Positions 10,455 to 24,788 are shown, counted from the first letter of the stretch. The stretch: 64,000 nt of DNA from Auanema rhodensis (GCA_964057225.1 OZ059899.1:11408001-11472000); one strand, 5' to 3'. Notes: a model not told the origin generated them from the letters alone. Program-made: numbers and translations.

Positions 10455-10801
10455 TATACATCTTGACTATCACACATTGAGAACAACAGTTGGCAATGTT
10501 GGTTGTCACGTCATATTTCATGCAGTTAGATTTTCAGACACATTAATACCTTTGACCATTCTTCTTATGAGTTTTGTAACGATAGATCGTAATAGGAAAT
10601 GAATTGCTATAATATGAAAAAATACAAGACATAGTCAACATTGATTTCCCCAAATAGTATCATGTTTGCTTGTTATTCAATTAGAACACTTATTTTTTGA
10701 TTGTTTTCTTGAAATATTCTTTTTTTTCTTTAACAAAGTTATGACTGAGATCAAAATTTGAACTTACTTTTGAACAATTAAACAGAAATTTAAAAAATAT
10801 T

Positions 10802-10875
10802 TGCCGCCAGCAGGGGTCGAACCTGCGACCTTGGGCTTATTAGACCCACGCTCTAACCGACTGAGCTGTGGCGGC
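10802..10875 (-). tRNA. tRNA-Ile(AAT), C at position 8
   Basis: Full length, flank class a. The near-universal U8 is replaced by C (plus-strand GCTGTGG instead of GCTATGG), which would disturb the U8-A14 tertiary pair. Other positions match the reference copy. Confidence 0.85.
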
Positions 10876-11466
10876 TACGAAAGTACGAAATAACAAAGCG
10901 CTGATTATAGGAAACGTGAATGAATGCAGATATTCTCAATTCCGATTCATTAACTAGATCGTGGTCAGCATTTTACAACATTGATAAAATAGAAACTGAG
11001 AAAAAAACATCAACAAATGACACTATTAACTTGGTTTTTTGAACAGCTTTTTTATAATTCTTTTTCACTATGAGAGAACTTATATTTATTGCTTTTTCAA
11101 AATTTTCCATTTTTAACATTATACATCTTGACTATCACACATTGAGAACAACAGTTGGCAATGTTGGTTGTCACGTCATATTTCATGCAGTTAGATTTTC
11201 AGACACATTAATACCTTTAACCATTCTTCTTATGAGTTTTGTAACGATAGATCGTAATAGGAAATGAATTGCTATAATATGAAAAAATACAAGACATAGT
11301 CAACATTGATTTCCCCAAATAGTATCATGTTTGCTTGTTATTCAATTACAACACTTATTTTTTGATTCTTTTCTTGAAATATTCTTTTTTTTCTTTAACA
11401 AAGTTATGACTGAGATCAAAATTTGAACTTACTTTTGAACAATTAAACAGAAATTTAAAAAATATT

Positions 11467-11540
11467 TGCCGCCAGCAGGGGTCGAACCTGCGACCTTGGG
11501 CTTATTAGACCCACGCTCTAACCGACTGAGCTATGGCGGC
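11467..11540 (-). tRNA. tRNA-Ile(AAT)
   Basis: Full length, flank class b, 665 bp from the previous gene. Confidence 0.95.
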
Positions 11541-12132
11541 CACGAAAGTACGAAATAACAAAGCGCTGATTATAGGAAACGTGAATGAATGCAGATATTC
11601 TCAATTCCGATTCATTAACTAGATCGTGGTCAGCATTTTACAACATTGATAAAATAGAAACTGAGAAAAAAACATCAACAAATGACACTATTAACTTGGT
11701 TTTTTGAACAGCTTTTTTATATTTCTTTTTTCACTATGAGAGAACTTATATTTATTGCTTTTTCAAAATTTTCCATTTTTAACATTATACATCTTGACTA
11801 TCACACATTGAGAACAACAGTTGGCAATGTTGGTTGTCACGTCATATTTCATGCAGTTAGATTTTCAGACACATTAATACCTTTGACCATTCTTCTTATG
11901 AGTTTTGTAACGATAGATCGTAATAGGAAATGAATTGCTATAATATGAAAAAATACAAGACATAGTCAACATTGATTTCCCCAAATAGTATCATGTTTGC
12001 TTGTTATTCAATTAGAACACTTATTTTTTGATTGTTTTCTTGAAATATTCTTTTTTTTCTTTAACAAAGTTATGACTGAGATCAAAATTTGAACTTACTT
12101 TTGAACAATTAAACAGAAATTTAAAAAATATT

Positions 12133-12206
12133 TGCCGCCAGCAGGGGTCGAACCTGCGACCTTGGGCTTATTAGACCCACGCTCTAACCGACTGAGCTAT
12201 GGCGGC
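12133..12206 (-). tRNA. tRNA-Ile(AAT)
   Basis: Full length, flank class a. Confidence 0.95.
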
Positions 12207-12797
12207 TACGAAAGTACGAAATAACAAAGCGCTGATTATAGGAAACGTGAATGAATGCAGATATTCTCAATTCCGATTCATTAACTAGATCGTGGTCAGC
12301 ATTTTACAACATTGATAAAATAGAAACTGAGAAAAAAACATCAACAAATGACACTATTAACTTGGTTTTTTGAACAGCTTTTTTATAATTCTTTTTCACT
12401 ATGAGAGAACTTATATTTATTGCTTTTTCAAAATTTTCCATTTTTAACATTATACATCTTGACTATCACACATTGAGAACAACAGTTGGCAATGTTGGTT
12501 GTCACGTCATATTTCATGCAGTTAGATTTTCAGACACATTAATACCTTTAACCATTCTTCTTATGAGTTTTGTAACGATAGATCGTAATAGGAAATGAAT
12601 TGCTATAATATGAAAAAATACAAGACATAGTCAACATTGATTTCCCCAAATAGTATCATGTTTGCTTGTTATTCAATTAGAACACTTATTTTTTGATTGT
12701 TTTCTTGAAATATTCTTTTTTTTCTTTAACAAAGTTATGACTGAGATCAAAATTTGAACTTACTTTTGAACAATTAAACAGAAATTTAAAAAATATT

Positions 12798-12871
12798 TGC
12801 CGCCAGCAGGGGTCGAACCTGCGACCTTGGGCTTATTAGACCAACGCTCTAACCGACTGAGCTATGGCGGC
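12798..12871 (-). tRNA. tRNA-Ile(AAT), anticodon-stem variant
   Basis: Full length, flank class b. One G of the 5' anticodon stem is T (plus-strand GACCAACGC instead of GACCCACGC), breaking the second pair of the stem. Confidence 0.85.
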
Positions 12872-13463
12872 CACGAAAGTACGAAATAACAAAGCGCTGA
12901 TTATAGGAAACGTGAATGAATGCAGATATTCTCAATTCCGATTCATTAACTAGATCGTGGTCAGCATTTTACAACATTGATAAAATAGAAACTGAGAAAA
13001 AAACATCAACAAATGACACTATTAACTTGGTTTTTTGAACAGCTTTTTTATATTTCTTTTTTCACTATGAGAGAACTTATATTTATTGCTTTTTCAAAAT
13101 TTTCCATTTTTAACATTATACATCTTGACTATCACACATTGAGAACAACAGTTGGCAATGTTGGTTGTCACGTCATATTTCATGCAGTTAGATTTTCAGA
13201 CACATTAATACCTTTAACCATTCTTCTTATGAGTTTTGTAACGATAGATCGTAATAGGAAATGAATTGCTATAATATGAAAAAATACAAGACATAGTCAA
13301 CATTGATTTCCCCAAATAGTATCATGTTTGCTTGTTATTCAATTAGAACACTTATTTTTTGATTGTTTTCTTGAAATATTCTTTTTTTTCTTTAACAAAG
13401 TTATGACTGAGATCAAAATTTGAACTTACTTTTGAACAATTAAACAGAAATTTAAAAAATATT

Positions 13464-13537
13464 TGCCGCCAGCAGGGGTCGAACCTGCGACCTTGGGCTT
13501 ATTAGACCCACGCTCTAACCGACTGAGCTGTGGCGGC
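13464..13537 (-). tRNA. tRNA-Ile(AAT), C at position 8
   Basis: Full length, flank class a. Carries the same U8-to-C change as the copy at 10802, exactly 2662 bp (two dimers) away. Confidence 0.85.
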
Positions 13538-14129
13538 TACGAAAGTACGAAATAACAAAGCGCTGATTATAGGAAACGTGAATGAATGCAGATATTCTCA
13601 ATTCCGATTCATTAACTAGATCGTGGTCAGCATTTTACAACATTGATAAAATAGAAACTGAGAAAAAAACATCAACAAATGACACTATTAACTTGGTTTT
13701 TTGAACAGCTTTTTTATAATTCTTTTTCACTATGAGAGAACTTATATTTATTGCTTTTTCAAAATTTTCCATTTTTAACATTATACATCTTGACTATCAC
13801 ACATTGAGAACAACAGTTGGCAATGTTGGTTGTCACGTCATATTTCATGCAGTTAGATTTTCAGACACATTAATACCTTTAACCATTCTTCTTATGAGTT
13901 TTGTAACGATAGATCGTAATAGGAAATGAATTGCTATAATATGAAAAAATACAAGACATAGTCAACATTGATTTCCCCAAATAGTATCATGTTTGCTTGT
14001 TATTCAATTAGAACACTTATTTTTTGATTGTTTTCTTGAAATATTCTTTTTTTTTCTTTAACAAAGTTATGACTGAGATCAAAATTTGAACTTACTTTTG
14101 AACAATTAAACAGAAATTTAAAAAATATT

Positions 14130-14203
14130 TGCCGCCAGCAGGGGTCGAACCTGCGACCTTGGGCTTATTAGACCCACGCTCTAACCGACTGAGCTATGGC
14201 GGC
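14130..14203 (-). tRNA. tRNA-Ile(AAT)
   Basis: Full length, flank class b. The following spacer T run near 14047 is one base longer than in most units. Confidence 0.95.
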
Positions 14204-14795
14204 CACGAAAGTACGAAATAACAAAGCGCTGATTATAGGAAACGTGAATGAATGCAGATATTCTCAATTCCGATTCATTAACTAGATCGTGGTCAGCATT
14301 TTACAACATTGATAAAATAGAAACTGAGAAAAAAACATCAACAAATGACACTATTAACTTGGTTTTTTGAACAGCTTTTTTATATTTCTTTTTTCACTAT
14401 GAGAGAACTTATATTTATTGCTTTTTCAAAATTTTCCATTTTTAACATTATACATCTTGACTATCACACATTGAGAACAACAGTTGGCAATGTTGGTTGT
14501 CACGTCATATTTCATGCAGTTAGATTTTCAGACACATTAATACCTTTGACCATTCTTCTTATGAGTTTTGTAACGATAGATCGTAATAGGAAATGAATTG
14601 CTATAATATGAAAAAATACAAGACATAGTCAACATTGATTTCCCCAAATAGTATCATGTTTGCTTGTTATTCAATTAGAACACTTATTTTTTGATTGTTT
14701 TCTTGAAATATTCTTTTTTTTCTTTAACAAAGTTATGACTGAGATCAAAATTTGAACTTACTTTTGAACAATTAAACAGAAATTTAAAAAATATT

Positions 14796-14869
14796 TGCCG
14801 CCAGCAGGGGTCGAACCTGCGACCTTGGGCTTATTAGACCCACGCTCTAACCGACTGAGCTATGGCGGC
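14796..14869 (-). tRNA. tRNA-Ile(AAT)
   Basis: Full length, flank class a; last gene of the alternating a/b stretch. Confidence 0.95.
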
Positions 14870-15460
14870 TACGAAAGTACGAAATAACAAAGCGCTGATT
14901 ATAGGAAACGTGAATGAATGCAGATATTCTCAATTCCGATTCATTAACTAGATCGTGGTCAGCATTTTACAACATTGATAAAATAGAAACTGAGAAAAAA
15001 ACATCAACAAATGACACTATTAACTTGGTTTTTTGAACAGCTTTTTTATAATTCTTTTTCACTATGAGAGAACTTATATTTATTGCTTTTTCAAAATTTT
15101 CCATTTTTAACATTATACATCTTGACTATCACACATTGAGAACAACAGTTGGCAATGTTGGTTGTCACGTCATATTTCATGCAGTTAGATTTTCAGACAC
15201 ATTAATACCTTTGACCATTCTTCTTATGAGTTTTGTAACGATAGATCGTAATAGGAAATGAATTGCTATAATATGAAAAAATACAAGACATAGTCAACAT
15301 TGATTTCCCCAAATAGTATCATGTTTGCTTGTTATTCAATTAGAACACTTATTTTTTGATTGTTTTCTTGAAATATTCTTTTTTTTCTTTAACAAAGTTA
15401 TGACTGAGATCAAAATTTGAACTTACTTTTGAACAATTAAACAGAAATTTAAAAAATATT

Positions 15461-15534
15461 TGCCGCCAGCAGGGGTCGAACCTGCGACCTTGGGCTTATT
15501 AGACCCACGCTCTAACCGACTGAGCTATGGCGGC
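15461..15534 (-). tRNA. tRNA-Ile(AAT)
   Basis: Full length; first of three successive class c units (CTACGAGAG flank, AATAATAAAG downstream of it). Confidence 0.95.
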
Positions 15535-16126
15535 TACGAGAGTACGAAATAATAAAGCGCTGATTTTAGGAAACGTGAATGAATGCAGATATTCTCAATT
15601 CCGATTCATTAACTAGATCGTGGTCAGCATTTTACAACATTGATAAAATATAAACTGAGAAAAAAACATCAACAAATGACACTATTAACTTGGTTTTTTG
15701 AACAGCTTTTTTATATTTCTTTTTTCACTATGAGAGAACTTATATTTATTGCTTTTTCAAAATTTTCCATTTTTAACATTATACATCTTGACTATCACAC
15801 ATTGAGAACAACAGTTGGCAATGTTGGTTGTCACGTCATATTTCATGCAGTTAGATTTTCAGACACATTAATACCTTTGACCATTCTTCTTATGAGTTTT
15901 GTAACGATAGATCGTAATAGGAAATGAATTGCTATAATATGAAAAAATACAAGACATAGTCAACATTGATTTCCCCAAATAGTATCATGTTTGCTTGTTA
16001 TTCAATTAGAACACTTATTTTTTGATTGTTTTCTTGAAATATTCTTTTTTTTCTTTAACAAAGTTATGACTGAGATCAAAATTTGAACTTACTTTTGAAC
16101 AATTAAACAGAAATTTAAAAAATATT

Positions 16127-16200
16127 TGCCGCCAGCAGGGGTCGAACCTGCGACCTTGGGCTTATTAGACCCACGCTCTAACCGACTGAGCTATGGCGGC
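16127..16200 (-). tRNA. tRNA-Ile(AAT)
   Basis: Full length, class c. Its spacer has the CCTTGGACC variant also seen after 20121. Confidence 0.95.
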
Positions 16201-16792
16201 TACGAGAGTACGAAATAATAAAGCGCTGATTTTAGGAAACGTGAATGAATGCAGATATTCTCAATTCCGATTCATTAACTAGATCGTGGTCAGCATTTTA
16301 CAACATTGATAAAATATAAACTGAGAAAAAAACATCAACAAATGACACTATTAACTTGGTTTTTTGAACAGCTTTTTTATATTTCTTTTTTCACTATGAG
16401 AGAACTTATATTTATTGCTTTTTCAAAATTTTCCATTTTTAACATTATACATCTTGACTATCACACATTGAGAACAACAGTTGGCAATGTTGGTTGTCAC
16501 GTCATATTTCATGCAGTTAGATTTTCAGACACATTAATACCTTGGACCATTCTTCTTATGAGTTTTGTAACGATAGATCGTAATAGGAAATGAATTGCTA
16601 TAATATGAAAAAATACAAGACATAGTCAACATTGATTTCCCCAAATAGTATCATGTTTGCTTGTTATTCAATTAGAACACTTATTTTTTGATTGTTTTCT
16701 TGAAATATTCTTTTTTTTCTTTAACAAAGTTATGACTGAGATCAAAATTTGAACTTACTTTTGAACAATTAAACAGAAATTTAAAAAATATT

Positions 16793-16866
16793 TGCCGCCA
16801 GCAGGGGTCGAACCTGCGACCTTGGGCTTATTAGACCCACGCTCTAACCGACTGAGCTATGGCGGC
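16793..16866 (-). tRNA. tRNA-Ile(AAT)
   Basis: Full length, class c. Confidence 0.95.
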
Positions 16867-17458
16867 TACGAGAGTACGAAATAATAAAGCGCTGATTTTA
16901 GGAAACGTGAATGAATGCAGATATTCTCAATTCCGATTCATTAACTAGATCGTGGTCAGCATTTTACAACATTGATAAAATATAAACTGAGAAAAAAACA
17001 TCAACAAATGACACTATTAACTTGGTTTTTTGAACAGCTTTTTTATATTTCTTTTTTCACTATGAGAGAACTTATATTTATTGCTTTTTCAAAATTTTCC
17101 ATTTTTAACATTATACATCTTGACTATCACACATTGAGAACAACAGTTGGCAATGTTGGTTGTCACGTCATATTTCATGCAGTTAGATTTTCAGACACAT
17201 TAATACCTTTGACCATTCTTCTTATGAGTTTTGTAACGATAGATCGTAATAGGAAATGAATTGCTATAATATGAAAAAATACAAGACATAGTCAACATTG
17301 ATTTCCCCAAATAGTATCATGTTTGCTTGTTATTCAATTAGAACACTTATTTTTTGATTGTTTTCTTGAAATATTCTTTTTTTTCTTTAACAAAGTTATG
17401 ACTGAGATCAAAATTTGAACTTACTTTTGAACAATTAAACAGAAATTTAAAAAATATT

Positions 17459-17532
17459 TGCCGCCAGCAGGGGTCGAACCTGCGACCTTGGGCTTATTAG
17501 ACCCACGCTCTAACCGACTGAGCTATGGCGGC
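17459..17532 (-). tRNA. tRNA-Ile(AAT)
   Basis: Full length, class b. The spacer has GACTTGC and ACATATA variants shared with the units after 18790 and 21453. Confidence 0.95.
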
Positions 17533-18123
17533 CACGAAAGTACGAAATAACAAAGCGCTGATTATAGGAAACGTGAATGAATGCAGATATTCTCAATTCC
17601 GATTCATTAACTAGATCGTGGTCAGCATTTTACAACATTGATAAAATAGAAACTGAGAAAAAAACATCAACAAATGACACTATTAACTTGGTTTTTTGAA
17701 CAGCTTTTTTATATTTCTTTTTCACTATGAGAGAACTTATATTTATTGCTTTTTCAAAATTTTCCATTTTTAACATTATACATCTTGACTATCACACATT
17801 GAGAACAACAGTTGGCAATGTTGGTTGTCACGTCATATTTCATGCAGTTAGATTTTCAGACACATTAATACCTTTGACCATTCTTCTTATGAGTTTTGTA
17901 ACGATAGATCGTAATAGGAAATGACTTGCTATAATATGAAAAAATACAAGACATAGTCAACATTGATTTCCCCAAATAGTATCATGTTTGCTTGTTATTC
18001 AATTAGAACATATATTTTTTGATTGTTTTCTTGAAATATTCTTTTTTTTCTTTAACAAAGTTATGACTGAGATCAAAATTTGAACTTACTTTTGAACAAT
18101 TAAACAGAAATTTAAAAAATATT

Positions 18124-18197
18124 TGCCGCCAGCAGGGGTCGAACCTGCGACCTTGGGCTTATTAGACCCACGCTCTAACCGACTGAGCTATGGCGGC
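18124..18197 (-). tRNA. tRNA-Ile(AAT)
   Basis: Full length, class c. Confidence 0.95.
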
Positions 18198-18789
18198 TAC
18201 GAGAGTACGAAATAATAAAGCGCTGATTTTAGGAAACGTGAATGAATGCAGATATTCTCAATTCCGATTCATTAACTAGATCGTGGTCAGCATTTTACAA
18301 CATTGATAAAATATAAACTGAGAAAAAAACATCAACAAATGACACTATTAACTTGGTTTTTTGAACAGCTTTTTTATATTTCTTTTTTCACTATGAGAGA
18401 ACTTATATTTATTGCTTTTTCAAAATTTTCCATTTTTAACATTATACATCTTGACTATCACACATTGAGAACAACAGTTGGCAATGTTGGTTGTCACGTC
18501 ATATTTCATGCAGTTAGATTTTCAGACACATTAATACCTTTGACCATTCTTCTTATGAGTTTTGTAACGATAGATCGTAATAGGAAATGAATTGCTATAA
18601 TATGAAAAAATACAAGACATAGTCAACATTGATTTCCCCAAATAGTATCATGTTTGCTTGTTATTCAATTAGAACACTTATTTTTTGATTGTTTTCTTGA
18701 AATATTCTTTTTTTTCTTTAACAAAGTTATGACTGAGATCAAAATTTGAACTTACTTTTGAACAATTAAACAGAAATTTAAAAAATATT

Positions 18790-18863
18790 TGCCGCCAGCA
18801 GGGGTCGAACCTGCGACCTTGGGCTTATTAGACCCACGCTCTAACCGACTGAGCTATGGCGGC
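18790..18863 (-). tRNA. tRNA-Ile(AAT)
   Basis: Full length, class b, GACTTGC spacer. Confidence 0.95.
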
Positions 18864-19454
18864 CACGAAAGTACGAAATAACAAAGCGCTGATTATAGGA
18901 AACGTGAATGAATGCAGATATTCTCAATTCCGATTCATTAACTAGATCGTGGTCAGCATTTTACAACATTGATAAAATAGAAACTGAGAAAAAAACATCA
19001 ACAAATGACACTATTAACTTGGTTTTTTGAACAGCTTTTTTATATTTCTTTTTCACTATGAGAGAACTTATATTTATTGCTTTTTCAAAATTTTCCATTT
19101 TTAACATTATACATCTTGACTATCACACATTGAGAACAACAGTTGGCAATGTTGGTTGTCACGTCATATTTCATGCAGTTAGATTTTCAGACACATTAAT
19201 ACCTTTGACCATTCTTCTTATGAGTTTTGTAACGATAGATCGTAATAGGAAATGACTTGCTATAATATGAAAAAATACAAGACATAGTCAACATTGATTT
19301 CCCCAAATAGTATCATGTTTGCTTGTTATTCAATTAGAACATATATTTTTTGATTGTTTTCTTGAAATATTCTTTTTTTTCTTTAACAAAGTTATGACTG
19401 AGATCAAAATTTGAACTTACTTTTGAACAATTAAACAGAAATTTAAAAAATATT

Positions 19455-19528
19455 TGCCGCCAGCAGGGGTCGAACCTGCGACCTTGGGCTTATTAGACCC
19501 ACGCTCTAACCGACTGAGCTATGGCGGC
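19455..19528 (-). tRNA. tRNA-Ile(AAT)
   Basis: Full length, class a subtype with AATAATAAAG and CGTGATCAGC in the spacer. Confidence 0.95.
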
Positions 19529-20120
19529 TACGAAAGTACGAAATAATAAAGCGCTGATTATAGGAAACGTGAATGAATGCAGATATTCTCAATTCCGATT
19601 CATTAACTAGATCGTGATCAGCATTTTACAACATTGATAAAATAGAAACTGAGAAAAAAACATCAACAAATGACACTATTAACTTGGTTTTTTGAACAGC
19701 TTTTTTATATTTCTTTTTTCACTATGAGAGAACTTATATTTATTGCTTTTTCAAAATTTTCCATTTTTAACATTATACATCTTGACTATCACACATTGAG
19801 AACAACAGTTGGCAATGTTGGTTGTCACGTCATATTTCATGCAGTTAGATTTTCAGACACATTAATACCTTTGACCATTCTTCTTATGAGTTTTGTAACG
19901 ATAGATCGTAATAGGAAATGAATTGCTATAATATGAAAAAATACAAGACATAGTCAACATTGATTTCCCCAAATAGTATCATGTTTGCTTGTTATTCAAT
20001 TAGAACACTTATTTTTTGATTGTTTTCTTGAAATATTCTTTTTTTTCTTTAACAAAGTTATGACTGAGATCAAAATTTGAACTTACTTTTGAACAATTAA
20101 ACAGAAATTTAAAAAATATT

Positions 20121-20194
20121 TGCCGCCAGCAGGGGTCGAACCTGCGACCTTGGGCTTATTAGACCCACGCTCTAACCGACTGAGCTATGGCGGC
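20121..20194 (-). tRNA. tRNA-Ile(AAT)
   Basis: Full length, class b flank combined with the CCTTGGACC spacer otherwise seen in a class c unit, so a mosaic unit. Confidence 0.95.
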
Positions 20195-20786
20195 CACGAA
20201 AGTACGAAATAACAAAGCGCTGATTATAGGAAACGTGAATGAATGCAGATATTCTCAATTCCGATTCATTAACTAGATCGTGGTCAGCATTTTACAACAT
20301 TGATAAAATAGAAACTGAGAAAAAAACATCAACAAATGACACTATTAACTTGGTTTTTTGAACAGCTTTTTTATATTTCTTTTTTCACTATGAGAGAACT
20401 TATATTTATTGCTTTTTCAAAATTTTCCATTTTTAACATTATACATCTTGACTATCACACATTGAGAACAACAGTTGGCAATGTTGGTTGTCACGTCATA
20501 TTTCATGCAGTTAGATTTTCAGACACATTAATACCTTGGACCATTCTTCTTATGAGTTTTGTAACGATAGATCGTAATAGGAAATGAATTGCTATAATAT
20601 GAAAAAATACAAGACATAGTCAACATTGATTTCCCCAAATAGTATCATGTTTGCTTGTTATTCAATTAGAACACTTATTTTTTGATTGTTTTCTTGAAAT
20701 ATTCTTTTTTTTCTTTAACAAAGTTATGACTGAGATCAAAATTTGAACTTACTTTTGAACAATTAAACAGAAATTTAAAAAATATT

Positions 20787-20860
20787 TGCCGCCAGCAGGG
20801 GTCGAACCTGCGACCTTGGGCTTATTAGACCCACGCTCTAACCGACTGAGCTATGGCGGC
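20787..20860 (-). tRNA. tRNA-Ile(AAT)
   Basis: Full length, class c. Confidence 0.95.
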
Positions 20861-21452
20861 TACGAGAGTACGAAATAATAAAGCGCTGATTTTAGGAAAC
20901 GTGAATGAATGCAGATATTCTCAATTCCGATTCATTAACTAGATCGTGGTCAGCATTTTACAACATTGATAAAATATAAACTGAGAAAAAAACATCAACA
21001 AATGACACTATTAACTTGGTTTTTTGAACAGCTTTTTTATATTTCTTTTTTCACTATGAGAGAACTTATATTTATTGCTTTTTCAAAATTTTCCATTTTT
21101 AACATTATACATCTTGACTATCACACATTGAGAACAACAGTTGGCAATGTTGGTTGTCACGTCATATTTCATGCAGTTAGATTTTCAGACACATTAATAC
21201 CTTTGACCATTCTTCTTATGAGTTTTGTAACGATAGATCGTAATAGGAAATGAATTGCTATAATATGAAAAAATACAAGACATAGTCAACATTGATTTCC
21301 CCAAATAGTATCATGTTTGCTTGTTATTCAATTAGAACACTTATTTTTTGATTGTTTTCTTGAAATATTCTTTTTTTTCTTTAACAAAGTTATGACTGAG
21401 ATCAAAATTTGAACTTACTTTTGAACAATTAAACAGAAATTTAAAAAATATT

Positions 21453-21526
21453 TGCCGCCAGCAGGGGTCGAACCTGCGACCTTGGGCTTATTAGACCCAC
21501 GCTCTAACCGACTGAGCTATGGCGGC
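21453..21526 (-). tRNA. tRNA-Ile(AAT)
   Basis: Full length, class b, GACTTGC spacer. With the next gene it repeats the pair 18790/19455. Confidence 0.95.
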
Positions 21527-22117
21527 CACGAAAGTACGAAATAACAAAGCGCTGATTATAGGAAACGTGAATGAATGCAGATATTCTCAATTCCGATTCA
21601 TTAACTAGATCGTGGTCAGCATTTTACAACATTGATAAAATAGAAACTGAGAAAAAAACATCAACAAATGACACTATTAACTTGGTTTTTTGAACAGCTT
21701 TTTTATATTTCTTTTTCACTATGAGAGAACTTATATTTATTGCTTTTTCAAAATTTTCCATTTTTAACATTATACATCTTGACTATCACACATTGAGAAC
21801 AACAGTTGGCAATGTTGGTTGTCACGTCATATTTCATGCAGTTAGATTTTCAGACACATTAATACCTTTGACCATTCTTCTTATGAGTTTTGTAACGATA
21901 GATCGTAATAGGAAATGACTTGCTATAATATGAAAAAATACAAGACATAGTCAACATTGATTTCCCCAAATAGTATCATGTTTGCTTGTTATTCAATTAG
22001 AACATATATTTTTTGATTGTTTTCTTGAAATATTCTTTTTTTTCTTTAACAAAGTTATGACTGAGATCAAAATTTGAACTTACTTTTGAACAATTAAACA
22101 GAAATTTAAAAAATATT

Positions 22118-22191
22118 TGCCGCCAGCAGGGGTCGAACCTGCGACCTTGGGCTTATTAGACCCACGCTCTAACCGACTGAGCTATGGCGGC
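22118..22191 (-). tRNA. tRNA-Ile(AAT)
   Basis: Full length, class a subtype (AATAATAAAG). First unit of a three-unit block of 2005 bp that recurs from 24123. Confidence 0.95.
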
Positions 22192-22783
22192 TACGAAAGT
22201 ACGAAATAATAAAGCGCTGATTATAGGAAACGTGAATGAATGCAGATATTCTCAATTCCGATTCATTAACTAGATCGTGATCAGCATTTTACAACATTGA
22301 TAAAATAGAAACTGAGAAAAAAACATCAACAAATGACACTATTAACTTGGTTTTTTGAACAGCTTTTTTATATTTCTTTTTTCACTATGAGAGAACTTAT
22401 ATTTATTGCTTTTTCAAAATTTTCCATTTTTAACATTATACATCTTGACTATCACACATTGAGAACAACAGTTGGCAATGTTGGTTGTCACGTCATATTT
22501 CATGCAGTTAGATTTTCAGACACATTAATACCTTTGACCATTCTTCTTATGAGTTTTGTAACGATAGATCGTAATAGGAAATGAATTGCTATAATATGAA
22601 AAAATACAAGACATAGTCAACATTGATTTCCCCAAATAGTATCATGTTTGCTTGTTATTCAATTAGAACACTTATTTTTTGATTGTTTTCTTGAAATATT
22701 CTTTTTTTTCTTTAACAAAGTTATGACTGAGATCAAAATTTGAACTTACTTTTGAACAATTAAACAGAAATTTAAAAAATATT

Positions 22784-22857
22784 TGCCGCCAGCAGGGGTC
22801 GAACCTGCGACCTTGGGCTTATTAGACCCACGCTCTAACCGACTGAGCTATGGCGGC
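22784..22857 (-). tRNA. tRNA-Ile(AAT)
   Basis: Full length, class a. Second unit of the three-unit block (ATTGCAATAAT spacer variant). Confidence 0.95.
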
Positions 22858-23449
22858 TACGAAAGTACGAAATAACAAAGCGCTGATTATAGGAAACGTG
22901 AATGAATGCAGATATTCTCAATTCCGATTCATTAACTAGATCGTGATCAGCATTTTACAACATTGATAAAATATAAACTGAGAAAAAAACATCAACAAAT
23001 GACACTATTAACTTGGTTTTTTGAACAGCTTTTTTATATTTCTTTTTTCACTATGAGAGAACTTATATTTATTGCTTTTTCAAAATTTTCCATTTTTAAC
23101 ATTATACATCTTGACTATCACACATTGAGAACAACAGTTGGCAATGTTGGTTGTCACGTCATATTTCATGCAGTTAGATTTTCAGACACATTAATACCTT
23201 TAACCATTCTTCTTATGAGTTTTGTAACGATAGATCGTAATAGGAAATGAATTGCAATAATATGAAAAAATACAAGACATAGTCAACATTGATTTCCCCA
23301 AATAGTATCATGTTTGCTTGTTATTCAATTAGAACACTTTTTTTTTGATTGTTTTCTTGAAATATTCTTTTTTTTCTTTAACAAAGTTATGACTGAGATC
23401 AAAATTTGAACTTACTTTTGAACAATTAAACAGAAATTTAAAAAATATT

Positions 23450-23523
23450 TGCCGCCAGCAGGGGTCGAACCTGCGACCTTGGGCTTATTAGACCCACGCT
23501 CTAACCGACTGAGCTATGGCGGC
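23450..23523 (-). tRNA. tRNA-Ile(AAT)
   Basis: Full length, class a. Third unit of the block; its spacer has the 7-bp insertion near 23913. Confidence 0.95.
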
Positions 23524-24122
23524 TACGAAAGTACGAAATAACAAAGCGCTGATTATAGGAAACGTGAATGAATGCAGATATTCTCAATTCCGATTCATTA
23601 ACTAGATCGTGGTCAGCATTTTACAACATTGATAAAATAGAAACTGAGAAAAAAACATCAACAAATGACACTATTAACTTGGTTTTTTGAACAACTTTTT
23701 TATATTTCTTTTTTCACTATGAGAGAACTTATATTTATTGCTTTTTCAAAATTTTCCATTTTTAACATTATACATCTTGACTATCACACATTGAGAACAA
23801 CAGTTGGCAATGTTGGTTGTCACGTCATATTTCATGCAGTTAGATTTTCAGACACATTAATACCTTTGACCATTCTTCTTATGAGTTTTGTAACGATAGA
23901 TCGTAATAGGAAATAGGAAATGAATTGCTATAATATGAAAAAATACAAGACATAGTCAACATTGATTTCCCCAAATAGTATCATGTTTGCTTGTTATTCA
24001 ATTAGAACACTTTTTTTTTGATTGTTTTCTTGAAATATTCTTTTTTTTCTTTAACAAAGTTATGACTGAGATCAAAATTTGAACTTACTTTTGAACAATT
24101 AAACAGAAATTTAAAAAATATT

Positions 24123-24196
24123 TGCCGCCAGCAGGGGTCGAACCTGCGACCTTGGGCTTATTAGACCCACGCTCTAACCGACTGAGCTATGGCGGC
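24123..24196 (-). tRNA. tRNA-Ile(AAT)
   Basis: Full length, class a subtype; counterpart of 22118. Confidence 0.95.
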
Positions 24197-24788
24197 TACG
24201 AAAGTACGAAATAATAAAGCGCTGATTATAGGAAACGTGAATGAATGCAGATATTCTCAATTCCGATTCATTAACTAGATCGTGATCAGCATTTTACAAC
24301 ATTGATAAAATAGAAACTGAGAAAAAAACATCAACAAATGACACTATTAACTTGGTTTTTTGAACAGCTTTTTTATATTTCTTTTTTCACTATGAGAGAA
24401 CTTATATTTATTGCTTTTTCAAAATTTTCCATTTTTAACATTATACATCTTGACTATCACACATTGAGAACAACAGTTGGCAATGTTGGTTGTCACGTCA
24501 TATTTCATGCAGTTAGATTTTCAGACACATTAATACCTTTGACCATTCTTCTTATGAGTTTTGTAACGATAGATCGTAATAGGAAATGAATTGCTATAAT
24601 ATGAAAAAATACAAGACATAGTCAACATTGATTTCCCCAAATAGTATCATGTTTGCTTGTTATTCAATTAGAACACTTATTTTTTGATTGTTTTCTTGAA
24701 ATATTCTTTTTTTTCTTTAACAAAGTTATGACTGAGATCAAAATTTGAACTTACTTTTGAACAATTAAACAGAAATTTAAAAAATATT

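Noticed and set aside
10802..10875. tRNA-Ile as the primer tRNA of the BEL/Pao insertion in its own array
   Set aside because: The candidate primer-binding site complements a 3' end ATGCACCA, while this tRNA ends GGCGGCACCA after CCA addition, so only the terminal GCACCA matches.
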